Source: Marinibaculum pumilum | GTDB taxonomy: Bacteria > Pseudomonadota > Alphaproteobacteria > Ferrovibrionales > Ferrovibrionaceae | DNA: 64,000 nucleotides | Direction: 5' to 3' | Assembly (NCBI RefSeq): GCF_042646425.1 | Contig: NZ_JBHRTR010000034.1 | Span: forward strand, 310,001-374,000 | Shown here: in pieces, positions 16,658 through 24,273 of the stretch | Layout of the letters: each line of letters opens with the position of its first letter | How positions within the stretch are numbered: position 1 is the stretch's first letter | Position numbers and translations under genes: made by a program | The notes under the pieces: model-generated | Seen by the model: only the letters and a program-made list of their open reading frames with translations | Told to the model about the DNA's origin: nothing | Database searches by the model: none

Positions 16658-17656
16658 TCAGGTCGCCGCATCGCGCAGGACGAAGAAGGCCGCCAGGGCC
16701 AGCAGGCCCGCGGCCCAGACCAGCAGGCCGAGCCGCACCGACTGCCGCGCCGCCCGCTTCTCCAGCCAGGTGCGCGGCCGGACGTTGCGCAGCAGGAAGA
16801 CCAGCTGCCCGGAGAGGTTCACGCAGATGACGTTGGCGCAGAGCAGCAAGGCGGCGCCGGAGGCCCGGCCGACATCGCCCGCCGCCAGCATCAGGCCGAT
16901 CGTCGCCGCGGGCGGCAGCAGGGCGACCGCCACCATCACCCCGACCAGGGTGCTGGACAGCCCGGTGGTGGCCGAAAGTGCCGCGGCCGCGCCCGATGCC
17001 AGGGCGAGTGCGACCGCCGACAGGGAGACATCGGTCCGCGCGAGCAGTTCGGCCGCCGCCAGGTTGAGCGGCATGACGAGGCCCAGGGCGAAGGAGAAGG
17101 CGATGGCCAGCGCCACGCCCGCGGTGCCGGTGGTCAGGGCGCGCCGGATCAGGTCGCGGTCGCCGAGCGCGGTGGCGAGGATCAGCGCCAGGTTGGGGCC
17201 GAGGAGGGGGGCGATCACCATCGCCCCGATCACCACGGCGATATTGTCCTCGCTCATGCCGATCGCCGCGACGATGGTGGAGAGGGCGACCAGCAGCAGG
17301 TAGTTCGTGTCGAGCGACGCGCCCTTCTCGATGGTTGTGTAGAGTTCCTCACGGGTCTGGACGGTGGCCGCCCAGGCCAGGCGTGCCCGCACCTCCTCCG
17401 GTTCCTCGGGCTGGGGAACGGACGCCTCGACCGGCAGTACGATCATCCGCCAGTCGGTTCCAGGCCCGAAATGGCCCTGGATATCGTCAAGAAGGGTCTG
17501 GCGATCCTGCGGTCCGGCCACCAGGTGCAGGGTCCGCTCGCCGTCCTCGATGCCGGACAGGCGAAGATCGACGATCGAGTCGCGGTCGGCCAGCGTCGAG
17601 CGGAGTGCCTCGGCATGTGCCGATGGCGCGGTGACCTGGATGTATTTCAGAGACAA
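16658..17656 (-). CDS. DUF389 (TIGR00341) family membrane protein
   Basis: A 332-residue protein with a cytoplasmic N-terminal part (about 1-110) and a membrane domain of seven or so helices. The hallmark segments GAMVIAPLLGPNLALILA and GVMVAVALLPPAATIGLMLA are present. The family is widespread and of unknown function. I place the start at TTG 17656 (LKYIQVTAPS follows), with GGAGG 9 nt upstream; an overlapping ATG nearby is in the wrong frame. It ends near the DJ-1 gene and begins about 110 bases before the assembly gap. Confidence 0.85.
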   Translation of the reverse strand: MSLKYIQVTAPSAHAEALRSTLADRDSIVDLRLSGIEDGERTLHLVAGPQDRQTLLDDIQGHFGPGTDWRMIVLPVEASVPQPEEPEEVRARLAWAATVQTREELYTTIEKGASLDTNYLLLVALSTIVAAIGMSEDNIAVVIGAMVIAPLLGPNLALILATALGDRDLIRRALTTGTAGVALAIAFSFALGLVMPLNLAAAELLARTDVSLSAVALALASGAAAALSATTGLSSTLVGVMVAVALLPPAATIGLMLAAGDVGRASGAALLLCANVICVNLSGQLVFLLRNVRPRTWLEKRAARQSVRLGLLVWAAGLLALAAFFVLRDAAT

Positions 17657-17769
17657 GGGCTCATGCCTCCCCCGAAAGCGGCTTCCCGGCGCCGGAGCTC
17701 CGTTTGCCGCCGACGGTAGACGAGAGCCGCGCCGCCGCAAACGGAAACGGCCGCCGGGCGGGTGCCCGG

Positions 17770-17856
17770 NNNNNNNNNNNNNNNNNNNNNNNNNNNNNNN
17801 NNNNNNNNNNNNNNNNNNNNNNNNNNNNNNNNNNNNNNNNNNNNNNNNNNNNNNNN
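17770..17856. other. Assembly gap (run of 87 N)
   Basis: Unknown bases joining two contigs. The substrate-binding-protein gene ends ten bases to the right of the gap, so sequence downstream of that gene is missing. Gene order across this point is a scaffold claim, not a read-through. Confidence 0.99.
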
Positions 17857-17866
17857 GCGGCGCAGC

Positions 17867-18886
17867 CTACATGCTGGTCTTCGGCATCTTGATCGACGTG
17901 TCGATGAACTCGTTGGTATAGGCCTTCTTCACGTCATAGGGCTGCTTGATCTCGAAATAGGTCTCGACCATGTCGTAGTCGGTCGCCATCCGCGAATCCT
18001 CGAAATGGCCAAGGCCGACATTCTGCGAATGCTCGTTGCTCATCAGCTCGGTGACCAGCTTCCAGTTCTGCAGCTCGTTGTCCTTCTTCAGGCCGGTGTT
18101 CGCCGCGACCAGCGCGTCAACGCAGGCCTCCGCGTTCTCGACGCAGAAGGCGAAGGCCTTCTGGCTGACCTCGACGAAGGTCCGGACCGCATCCGGATTC
18201 TCCTTCAGGAACTCGCCATTGGCGATCAGCGAATTGCCGTAGGGGTTCACGCCGACATCCTTCCAGGAGACGAAGCCCATATCGTCGCCCAGCTGGCCCT
18301 GGAAGATGTGGTGGATGTTGTAGAACGAGGTGGTGACGTCGATCGAGCCGGCCTTCAGCGCCGAGAGCTTGGCGTTCGGCTGCACGTTGATCCACTGCAC
18401 CGAGTCGGGCTCGATGCCGACCGCCTTGGCGAAGACCGGGAACATCGCCCGCGCCGCATCCGACGGCGGGTTGCCGATCTTCTTGCCGGCGAAATCCTTC
18501 GGGCCGGTGATGCCCGAGCTCTTCAGCCAATAGAAGCCCTGCGGGGTGTTCGCATAGACGTTCATGATCGCGACGATGTCGGCGCCGGCGCCGATCGCGG
18601 TCAGCACCACGCCCATATCCGCCAGGCCGAGCTGGCTGGCGCCGATGCCGACCCGCTGGGTGGCCAGCTGCGAGCCCTTGCCCTGCTCGATGGTCAGGTC
18701 CAGGCCGGCCTTGTCGTACCAGCCCTCCTGCTTGGCATAGTAGTAGGGCGCGTGATCGCCGCCGGCGATCCAGTTCAGGATCAGGTTGGCCTCGGTCTTG
18801 TCGGCGGCCTGCGCCTGCGGCGCGGTGGCGAGCGCCAGGCCCATAACCCCGGCGAGGGCGGCCGTGGTGACGGCACGATTCAGCAT
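17867..18886 (-). CDS. ABC transporter substrate-binding protein, NMT1/THI5-like (NitT/TauT family)
   Basis: A 339-residue periplasmic binding protein. The signal peptide ends at APQAQA before ADKTE (about residue 27). The mature part begins NLILNWIAGGDHAPYYYAKQ, typical of NMT1/THI5-like proteins for pyrimidine-type, riboflavin-like or sulfonate ligands; Trp and Tyr residues line the expected pocket. ATG 18886 has GGGAGGAG 7 nt upstream. It is divergent from an ABC ATPase gene across 317 bases that hold two perfect copies of the TAACC-N4-GGTTA motif. With the permease at 7646 these would make one complete importer. The ligand cannot be named from sequence. Confidence 0.93.
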   Translation of the reverse strand: MLNRAVTTAALAGVMGLALATAPQAQAADKTEANLILNWIAGGDHAPYYYAKQEGWYDKAGLDLTIEQGKGSQLATQRVGIGASQLGLADMGVVLTAIGAGADIVAIMNVYANTPQGFYWLKSSGITGPKDFAGKKIGNPPSDAARAMFPVFAKAVGIEPDSVQWINVQPNAKLSALKAGSIDVTTSFYNIHHIFQGQLGDDMGFVSWKDVGVNPYGNSLIANGEFLKENPDAVRTFVEVSQKAFAFCVENAEACVDALVAANTGLKKDNELQNWKLVTELMSNEHSQNVGLGHFEDSRMATDYDMVETYFEIKQPYDVKKAYTNEFIDTSIKMPKTSM

Positions 18887-18991
18887 TGTTCTGCTCCTCC
18901 CATATTGCAGCTTGCGCAACCCCGCCGGACCGGTCCAGAACAGCGATCCGGGCGGCTGGTGCCTGCGGGGCCCGTGCGACGCACGGTAAGT

Positions 18992-19039
18992 AACCGGCTG
19001 GTTATTTGATTGTCGATGGCGCCGGTGGCCCTTGTCAAC
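18992..19039 (-). promoter_or_regulatory. Promoter and operator of the binding-protein gene
   Basis: Read on the minus strand, TTGACA (19034-19039) and GACAAT (19010-19015) are 18 bases apart and fit a housekeeping promoter. Four bases past the -10 lies a perfect inverted repeat TAACC-GGCT-GGTTA (18992-19005), covering the expected transcription start. This is a classical repressor placement. The remaining bases to 18887 are leader; I saw no riboswitch in it. Confidence 0.6.
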
Positions 19040-19110
19040 GCGGGCCGGGCCGGTGGTTTCGAGGGCCTGTCCGCATGGTGGCGGAACGCCGGAAGCGTTC
19101 GCCGGTCCGG

Positions 19111-19156
19111 TTGACGCTCCCACCGCTTTGTGATGGTGTTGTAACCATCCGGTTAC
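19111..19156 (+). promoter_or_regulatory. Promoter-like region with perfect GTAACC-ATCC-GGTTAC operator, upstream of ABC ATPase
   Basis: A perfect 6-4-6 inverted repeat at 19141-19156, the longest of the TAACC-N4-GGTTA copies in the window. A TTGACG (19111) with weak TGGTGT 17 bases on precedes it, so the site sits at the expected start of transcription toward the ATPase gene. The remainder of the 317-base divergent space shows no coding potential. Confidence 0.55.
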
Positions 19157-19203
19157 CAAATCGACCCCGTCGACAATAGCATGTCGGTCAGGGCTGCATC
19201 CCG

Positions 19204-20121
19204 GTGATTGGCGGCCGGCGACGGGCGGCCGAACCGAATGCGGCAATCGCCGGCAAGCCGTCACGGGACAGGGAGGACGGCATAGAATCCGCGACCACAG
19301 GCGGGGCGGCGGGCGGCGCGACGGCTGCCGGCACCGCATCAGCGACACCGATGATCCGGCTGGAGAATGTCCGCAAGGTCTATCGTGCGGGCGGCGAGGA
19401 GGTTCTGGCCGTCTCCGACGTGACCATGACGGTGTCGGAAGGGGAACTGGTCGCCCTGGTCGGTCCGTCCGGCTGCGGCAAGACCACAGTGCTGAAGATC
19501 CTGGCCGGCCTGCACGGCCATGACGGTGGCGAGGTGCATATCGGCGCCTCCGCCGGCGCGGGCGGCGCGAGCGGCGGCCTGGTGCCCGGCCGCGACATCG
19601 GCATGGTGTTCCAGCAGGCGCTGCTGCTGAAATGGCGCAACATCCTGGACAATGTGATGCTGCCGGCGGAGATCCTGGGCCTGCCGAAGAAGGCGAGCCG
19701 GGAGCGCGCCCGCGACCTGCTGGAGATGGTCGGCCTGGCGGACGCGGCGGAGAAATATCCCTACGAACTGTCCGGCGGCATGCAGCAGCGCGCGGCGATC
19801 GCGCGCGCCTTCGTGCACGACCCGAAGCTGATCCTGATGGACGAGCCGTTCGGGGCGCTGGACGCGCTGACCCGGGAGAAGATGAACCTGGAGCTCCTGC
19901 GGATCTGGGAAGAAAGCCGCAAGACCATCGTCTTCGTGACCCATTCGATCCAGGAAGCGATCTTCCTGTCCACCCATTGCGCGGTCCTGACCGCCGGGCC
20001 CGCGCGGATGGCCGACTATTTCCCGGTCGAGCTGCCCTTTCCGCGCAAGCTCGGCCTCAAATCGACCGAGCCCTTCGGCGTCTATGCGCGCCGGCTGTAT
20101 CAATGTCTCGGCATGGAGTGA
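19204..20121 (+). CDS. ABC transporter ATP-binding protein, SsuB/TauB (NitT/TauT) family
   Basis: The nucleotide-binding subunit that powers a small-molecule importer. Walker A GPSGCGKTT, Q-loop VFQQALLLKW, signature LSGGMQQRAAIARAF and Walker B LILMDEPFGALD are all intact, followed by the switch His in FVTHS. The start is uncertain: GTG 19204 gives 305 residues with a Gly/Ala-rich, less GC3-biased N-terminus of 49 residues, while ATG 19351 gives 257 residues beginning at the conserved MIRLENV, nearer the family's normal size. It heads a run of co-directional genes; the Gfo/Idh gene begins 8 bases after its stop, which links this transporter to that catabolic set. Confidence 0.9.
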   Translation: MIGGRRRAAEPNAAIAGKPSRDREDGIESATTGGAAGGATAAGTASATPMIRLENVRKVYRAGGEEVLAVSDVTMTVSEGELVALVGPSGCGKTTVLKILAGLHGHDGGEVHIGASAGAGGASGGLVPGRDIGMVFQQALLLKWRNILDNVMLPAEILGLPKKASRERARDLLEMVGLADAAEKYPYELSGGMQQRAAIARAFVHDPKLILMDEPFGALDALTREKMNLELLRIWEESRKTIVFVTHSIQEAIFLSTHCAVLTAGPARMADYFPVELPFPRKLGLKSTEPFGVYARRLYQCLGME

Positions 20122-20129
20122 AAGACGAC

Positions 20130-21284
20130 ATGGCTACCCGCCGCCTCGGCATCATCATGAACGGCGTCACCGGGCGCATGGGCTACAACCAGCACCTGGT
20201 GCGTTCGATCCTCGCCATCCGCGATGCGGGCGGCGTGGCGCTGTCGAACGGCGACAGGGTGATGCCCGACCCGATCCTGGTGGGCCGCAACGCGGAGAAG
20301 GTGGAGGGGCTGGCGCGCGCCCACGGCATCACCCGCTGGACCACCGACCTGGATGCCGCCCTGGCCGACGCCAACGACGAGCTGTTCTTCGACGCCGCCA
20401 CCACCCAGCTGCGGGCGGAACTGGTCGGCAAGGCCCTGGACGCGGGCAAGCATGTCTATTGCGAGAAGCCGGTGGCGGAGAGCCTGGACGATGCCGTCGC
20501 CCTGGCGAAAAAGGCGAAGGCGTCCGGCCTGAAGCACGGCGTGGTGCAGGACAAGCTGTTCCTGCCCGGTCTGCGCAAGCTGAAGCTGCTGATCGATAGC
20601 GGCTATTTCGGCCGCATCCTCTCCGTCCGCGGCGAGTTCGGCTACTGGGTGTTCGAGGGCGACTGGGGCGTGCCGGCGCAGCGGCCGTCGTGGAACTACC
20701 GCAAGAACGAAGGCGGCGGCATCATCCTCGACATGGTCTGCCACTGGCGCTACGTGCTGCACAACCTGTTCGGCCCGATCCAGTCGATCTCCTGCCTCGG
20801 CGCGACCCACATCCCGGAGCGGGTGGACGAGAACGGCAAGACCTACAAGGCGGATGCCGACGACGCGGCCTATGCCACCTTCCAGATCGAAGGCGGCATT
20901 GTCGCCCATATCAACATGTCCTGGGCGGTGCGGGTGCGCCGCGACGACCTGGTCACCTTCCAGGTCGACGGCACGCACGGCTCCGCGGTGGCCGGCCTGA
21001 CCTCCTGCGTCAGCCAGAGCCGGGTCAACACGCCGAAGCCGGTCTGGAATCCCGACGTGCCGAAGTCGATCGACTTCTTCGGCACCTGGGAAGAGGTCCC
21101 CGACACGCAGGTCTATGACAACGGCTTCCGCCTGCAGTGGGAGGACTTCATCCGCCACCTGGCGGAAGATGCGCCCTGGAAGTTCGACCTGGCCGAGGGC
21201 GCGCGGGGCGTGCAGCTGGCCGAGCTGGGCCTGCAGAGCTGGGCGGAGCGCCGCTGGCTCGACGTGCCCGAGCTGAAGATCTGA
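20130..21284 (+). CDS. Gfo/Idh/MocA family oxidoreductase
   Basis: A 384-residue NAD(P)-dependent dehydrogenase of the glucose-fructose oxidoreductase / inositol dehydrogenase family, acting on sugars, polyols or their acids. The N-terminal Rossmann region is atypically MNGVTGRMGYNQHL in place of GxGxxG, but the hallmark HVYCEKPVAES (about residue 115) is intact. GGGIILDMVCHWRYVLHNLF carries the Asp-x-x-x-His pair expected in the active site. It starts 8 bases after the ATPase stop and 22 bases precede the DUF993 gene, so an operon is very likely. The exact substrate is unknown. Confidence 0.9.
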   Translation: MATRRLGIIMNGVTGRMGYNQHLVRSILAIRDAGGVALSNGDRVMPDPILVGRNAEKVEGLARAHGITRWTTDLDAALADANDELFFDAATTQLRAELVGKALDAGKHVYCEKPVAESLDDAVALAKKAKASGLKHGVVQDKLFLPGLRKLKLLIDSGYFGRILSVRGEFGYWVFEGDWGVPAQRPSWNYRKNEGGGIILDMVCHWRYVLHNLFGPIQSISCLGATHIPERVDENGKTYKADADDAAYATFQIEGGIVAHINMSWAVRVRRDDLVTFQVDGTHGSAVAGLTSCVSQSRVNTPKPVWNPDVPKSIDFFGTWEEVPDTQVYDNGFRLQWEDFIRHLAEDAPWKFDLAEGARGVQLAELGLQSWAERRWLDVPELKI

Positions 21285-21306
21285 CGAGCCGGAGGTCCGA
21301 TCCGAC

Positions 21307-22488
21307 ATGGCCGAAGTCACCCTGCCGACTGCCGACCGCCGCCTGGAGACGTTCCGCCTGCGCGAGCCATCGCCCTACTGGCAGGACGGCGGCCGCGCGG
21401 ATCGCAGCACCTTCAACCGCATCGCCATCGCCGCCGCCCATGTGGTCGCCGATCCGCTGGCGCCGCACGACCCCTGGCTGCAGCCGTCGATCGACTGGGA
21501 CCGCACCCTGGCCTATCGCGACATCCTGTGGGACCTGGGCCTGGGGGTGGCGGAGGCGATGGACACCGCCCAGCGCGGCATGGGGCTCGCCTGGCCGGAG
21601 GCGCAGGAGCTGATCGCCCGCGCGCTGGACCGGGCGAAGGGGCGCAGCGACGATCCGGTGATCGCCAGCGGCGCCGGCACCGACCATCTGGAGCCCGGGC
21701 CCGACGTCACGCTGGACCAGGTGATCGCCGCCTATGAGGAACAGGTCGGCTATGTCGAAGGGCTGGGCGGCCGGGTGATCCTGATGGCCAGCCGCGCGCT
21801 GGCGAAGGCGGCGAAGGGGCCGGAGGACTATGCCCGGGTCTACGACCGGATCCTGTCCCAGGTCCGCCGCCCGGTGATCATCCACTGGCTGGGAGAGATG
21901 TTCGACCCGGCGCTGGAAGGCTATTGGGGCTCCGGCGACCATATGGCCGCGATGGACACCTGCCTGGACGTTCTTGCCGCCAACGCGGCGAAGGTCGACG
22001 GGGTGAAGATCTCGCTGCTGTCGAAGGAGAAGGAGGTCGCGATGCGCCGCCGCCTGCCCGACGGCGTGCGGATGTATACCGGCGACGACTTCAACTATGC
22101 GGAACTGATCCACGGCGATGCGGAGGGCCATTCCGACGCGCTGCTGGGCATCTTCGATCCGATCGCGCCGGCGGCATCGGCGGCGCTGCAGGCCCTGGGG
22201 AAGGGGTCCGACAACCGCTTCTTCGACATCCTGGAGCCGACCGTGCCGCTCAGCCGGCATGTCTTCCAGGCGCCGACCCGGTTCTACAAGACCGGCGTCG
22301 TGTTCCTGGCCTATCTGAACGGCTTCCAGGACCATTTCACCATGGTCGGCGGACAGCAGAGCGCGCGCTCCGCCCAGCACCTGGCGGAGCTGCTGCGGCT
22401 GGCGGACAAGGCCCGTCTGCTGCGCGACCCCGAACTGGCGGCCCGGCGCATGCGCGACGTGATGGCGGTTCACGGCCTCGCCGCCTGA
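21307..22488 (+). CDS. DUF993 family protein (dihydrodipicolinate synthase-like TIM barrel)
   Basis: A 393-residue protein. AAAHVVADPLAPHDPWL, GLGVAEAMDTAQRGMGL and LDQVIAAYEEQVGYVEGL are the signatures I associate with DUF993, a group related to aldolase-like TIM barrels and usually found beside sugar or polyol dehydrogenases. VDGVKISLLSKEKEVAMRR may hold the Schiff-base-type lysine, by analogy only. ATG 21307 follows GGAGG. Its place between a Gfo/Idh oxidoreductase and sugar-isomerase-type genes supports a role in cleaving or rearranging an oxidised sugar. The reaction is not established. Confidence 0.85.
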   Translation: MAEVTLPTADRRLETFRLREPSPYWQDGGRADRSTFNRIAIAAAHVVADPLAPHDPWLQPSIDWDRTLAYRDILWDLGLGVAEAMDTAQRGMGLAWPEAQELIARALDRAKGRSDDPVIASGAGTDHLEPGPDVTLDQVIAAYEEQVGYVEGLGGRVILMASRALAKAAKGPEDYARVYDRILSQVRRPVIIHWLGEMFDPALEGYWGSGDHMAAMDTCLDVLAANAAKVDGVKISLLSKEKEVAMRRRLPDGVRMYTGDDFNYAELIHGDAEGHSDALLGIFDPIAPAASAALQALGKGSDNRFFDILEPTVPLSRHVFQAPTRFYKTGVVFLAYLNGFQDHFTMVGGQQSARSAQHLAELLRLADKARLLRDPELAARRMRDVMAVHGLAA

Positions 22489-22583
22489 ACCGCATGAAGG
22501 CTGACCGGCCGCGCGGGGAACCCGCGGCCGGACGGAACCGCCGCGGCATGGCGCACGCGGCGGCTGGAAAGGGAGGACAAGGA

Positions 22584-23606
22584 ATGACACGGAACGCGAA
22601 AGCGCTGTTCGGGGCCGCGGGTCTCACTGCCGCCCTGGCGCTGACTGCTGGTTCGGCCCTGGCCGACAACCATGCCTGGAAGCCGGACCGCCCGATCACC
22701 ATCGTGGTGCCCTGGGGCGCCGGCGGCGCCACCGACCAGGTCAGCCGTGTGACCGCCGGCGTGCTGGAGAACGAGCTGGGCCAGAAGGTCGTGGTGGTGA
22801 ACACCCCCGGCGCCTCCGGCTCGATCGGCAAGAAGAATGTCTGGGAGGCCGACCGCGACGGCTATACCTGGGCCGCTGGCGCGCCGAAGCAGCTGGGCAC
22901 CTACAAGCTGCTGGGCATGTGGGACACCTGGGTCGACGACTGGCAGCTCTATACCACCGTCACCAACGTGCCGATGGTCAGCGTGAACCCGGACACCCCG
23001 TACAAGACGATGGACGACCTGCTCGCCGCGATGAAGGAGAAGCAGGTCCCGGTCGCCACCGCCGGTGCGGGCTCGTCGGGCCATGCCGCGATCGAGGCGC
23101 TGAAGGGCGCGACCGGCCTGGACTATCGCCATGTCAGCTATGACGGCGGCAACCCGGCGGTGATCGCCGTGGTCTCTGGCGAGGCCGAGGTTACCACCCA
23201 GCTCGCCTCCGAGCAGTCGGAGATGGTGCGGGGCAAGCGGCTGCGGCCGCTGGCGGTGCTGTCCGACAAGCCGCTGGAGATCGAGGGCTACGGCACCGTG
23301 CCGCCGATCACCCAGTTCGTCGACAAGAAGCTGCCGCAGCTCGCCACCTCCTTCGGCATCTTCATCCCGAAGGAGGGCACGCCGCCGGAGGTGATCGAGA
23401 CGATGAACGCGATCTGGGCGGAGAAGATCCCCAACGCCAAGGAGCTGAAGGGCTATGCCCTGAACCGCGGCGCCCTGTTCACCCCTGCCTATGGCGACGG
23501 CGCCCGCGAGCAGGTCTGGCCGGAGATCCAGGCCGATGCCTGGAGCTTCCACGATGCCGGCCGCACCACGATGTCGCCGGAAGAGCTGAACATCCCGAAG
23601 CCGTAG
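22584..23606 (+). CDS. Tripartite tricarboxylate transporter substrate-binding protein (TctC/Bug family)
   Basis: A 340-residue periplasmic receptor. The signal peptide ends in GSALA before DNHAW. ITIVVPWGAGGATDQVSR and VVVNTPGASGSIG are the conserved Bug-family segments that bind carboxylate groups. ATG 22584 has GGGAGG 7 nt upstream. It is followed by the small and large membrane subunits, giving the full TctCBA set. Carboxylate ligands are usual, so an oxidised sugar acid would fit the adjacent enzymes; this is inference. Note that a Bug protein and the ABC importer are both present in the same gene run. Confidence 0.93.
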   Translation: MTRNAKALFGAAGLTAALALTAGSALADNHAWKPDRPITIVVPWGAGGATDQVSRVTAGVLENELGQKVVVVNTPGASGSIGKKNVWEADRDGYTWAAGAPKQLGTYKLLGMWDTWVDDWQLYTTVTNVPMVSVNPDTPYKTMDDLLAAMKEKQVPVATAGAGSSGHAAIEALKGATGLDYRHVSYDGGNPAVIAVVSGEAEVTTQLASEQSEMVRGKRLRPLAVLSDKPLEIEGYGTVPPITQFVDKKLPQLATSFGIFIPKEGTPPEVIETMNAIWAEKIPNAKELKGYALNRGALFTPAYGDGAREQVWPEIQADAWSFHDAGRTTMSPEELNIPKP

Positions 23607-23624
23607 GGCTGGTACAATCCTGAC

Positions 23625-23721
23625 CGTCATCCTCGCCCTTGAGGCGAGGTTCCATTCCGCTATCCGTGCAGCACTTCACCGCTTGCGGAATGGGTTCCCG
23701 GGTCAAGCCCGGGAACGACGG
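23625..23721. repeat. Composite palindromic intergenic repeat, copy 1
   Basis: The element has two hairpins within a larger inverted repeat. CCTCGCC-CTTGA-GGCGAGG forms the left hairpin and TTCCCGGG-TCAAG-CCCGGGAA the right one. CATTCCGC (23653-23660) pairs with GCGGAATG (23685-23692) to close the middle. Outer ends are CCGTCAT and ACGACGG. A second copy is at 62653-62756. It lies between the tctC and tctB genes, so it is transcribed inside the operon and could act in mRNA stability or differential expression. Confidence 0.7.
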
Positions 23722-23763
23722 ATCGGGGGGAGTGGACCAATACAAACCGCCCGGAGCGCCCCG

Positions 23764-24264
23764 ATGCCGCGCGCGGATTTCCTGTTCTCGCTGCTGCTGA
23801 TCGCCCTCGGCCTGGCCGCCGCGGTCGAGGCCTGGCGCATGCCGCGCTTCGAGAATCTCGGCGTGCACCCGATGACCGCGCCCGGCCTGACCCCGGGCCT
23901 GCTGGGGCTGGTCGTCGCGATCCTGGGGGCCGTGCTGATGGCAGGCGCAATCCGGGCCGGCGGCTGGCGACGGGCGAAACAGGGCACGGTGGAGGGGCGC
24001 GCCGAGGGCCGCGCGGTCGCCGGCCGGGTGGCGCTGACCCTGGTGCTGACGATCGGCTATGCCGCCATCCTGGTCGGCCATCTGCCGTTCTGGCTGGCCA
24101 CCGCGATCTTCGTCTTCCTGTTCGTCGCGATCTTCGAATGGCCCGCGCAGGGCAGCCTGCGGGACCGCCTGCGCGGCCTGGCGATCGCGCTTGTCCTGGC
24201 GGCCGTGATCGCTGCCGCCGTCACCTATCTGTTCGAGGAGATCTTCCTCGTGCGGCTGCCATAG
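23764..24264 (+). CDS. Tripartite tricarboxylate transporter small membrane subunit (TctB family)
   Basis: A 166-residue membrane protein of about four helices. FLFSLLLIALGLAAAVEAWR is the first helix and LTPGLLGLVVAILGAVLM the second, both usual for TctB. ATG 23764 is preceded by CGGAG. It lies 157 bases after the receptor gene, the space being filled mostly by a palindromic repeat, and 9 bases before tctA. Its role is to complete the membrane part of the secondary transporter together with TctA. Confidence 0.88.
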   Translation: MPRADFLFSLLLIALGLAAAVEAWRMPRFENLGVHPMTAPGLTPGLLGLVVAILGAVLMAGAIRAGGWRRAKQGTVEGRAEGRAVAGRVALTLVLTIGYAAILVGHLPFWLATAIFVFLFVAIFEWPAQGSLRDRLRGLAIALVLAAVIAAAVTYLFEEIFLVRLP

Positions 24265-24273
24265 GCCGCCGCC

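Noticed and set aside
18887..19203. A thiamine (TPP) riboswitch before the NMT1/THI5-like binding protein
   Set aside because: The conserved CUGAGA and related elements are absent on both strands; operators explain the region better.
19270..19300. An AGGGAGG ribosome-like site inside the 5' part of the ATPase gene
   Set aside because: The codon at suitable distance is ATA, not a normal start; noted only as a reason the true start is uncertain.
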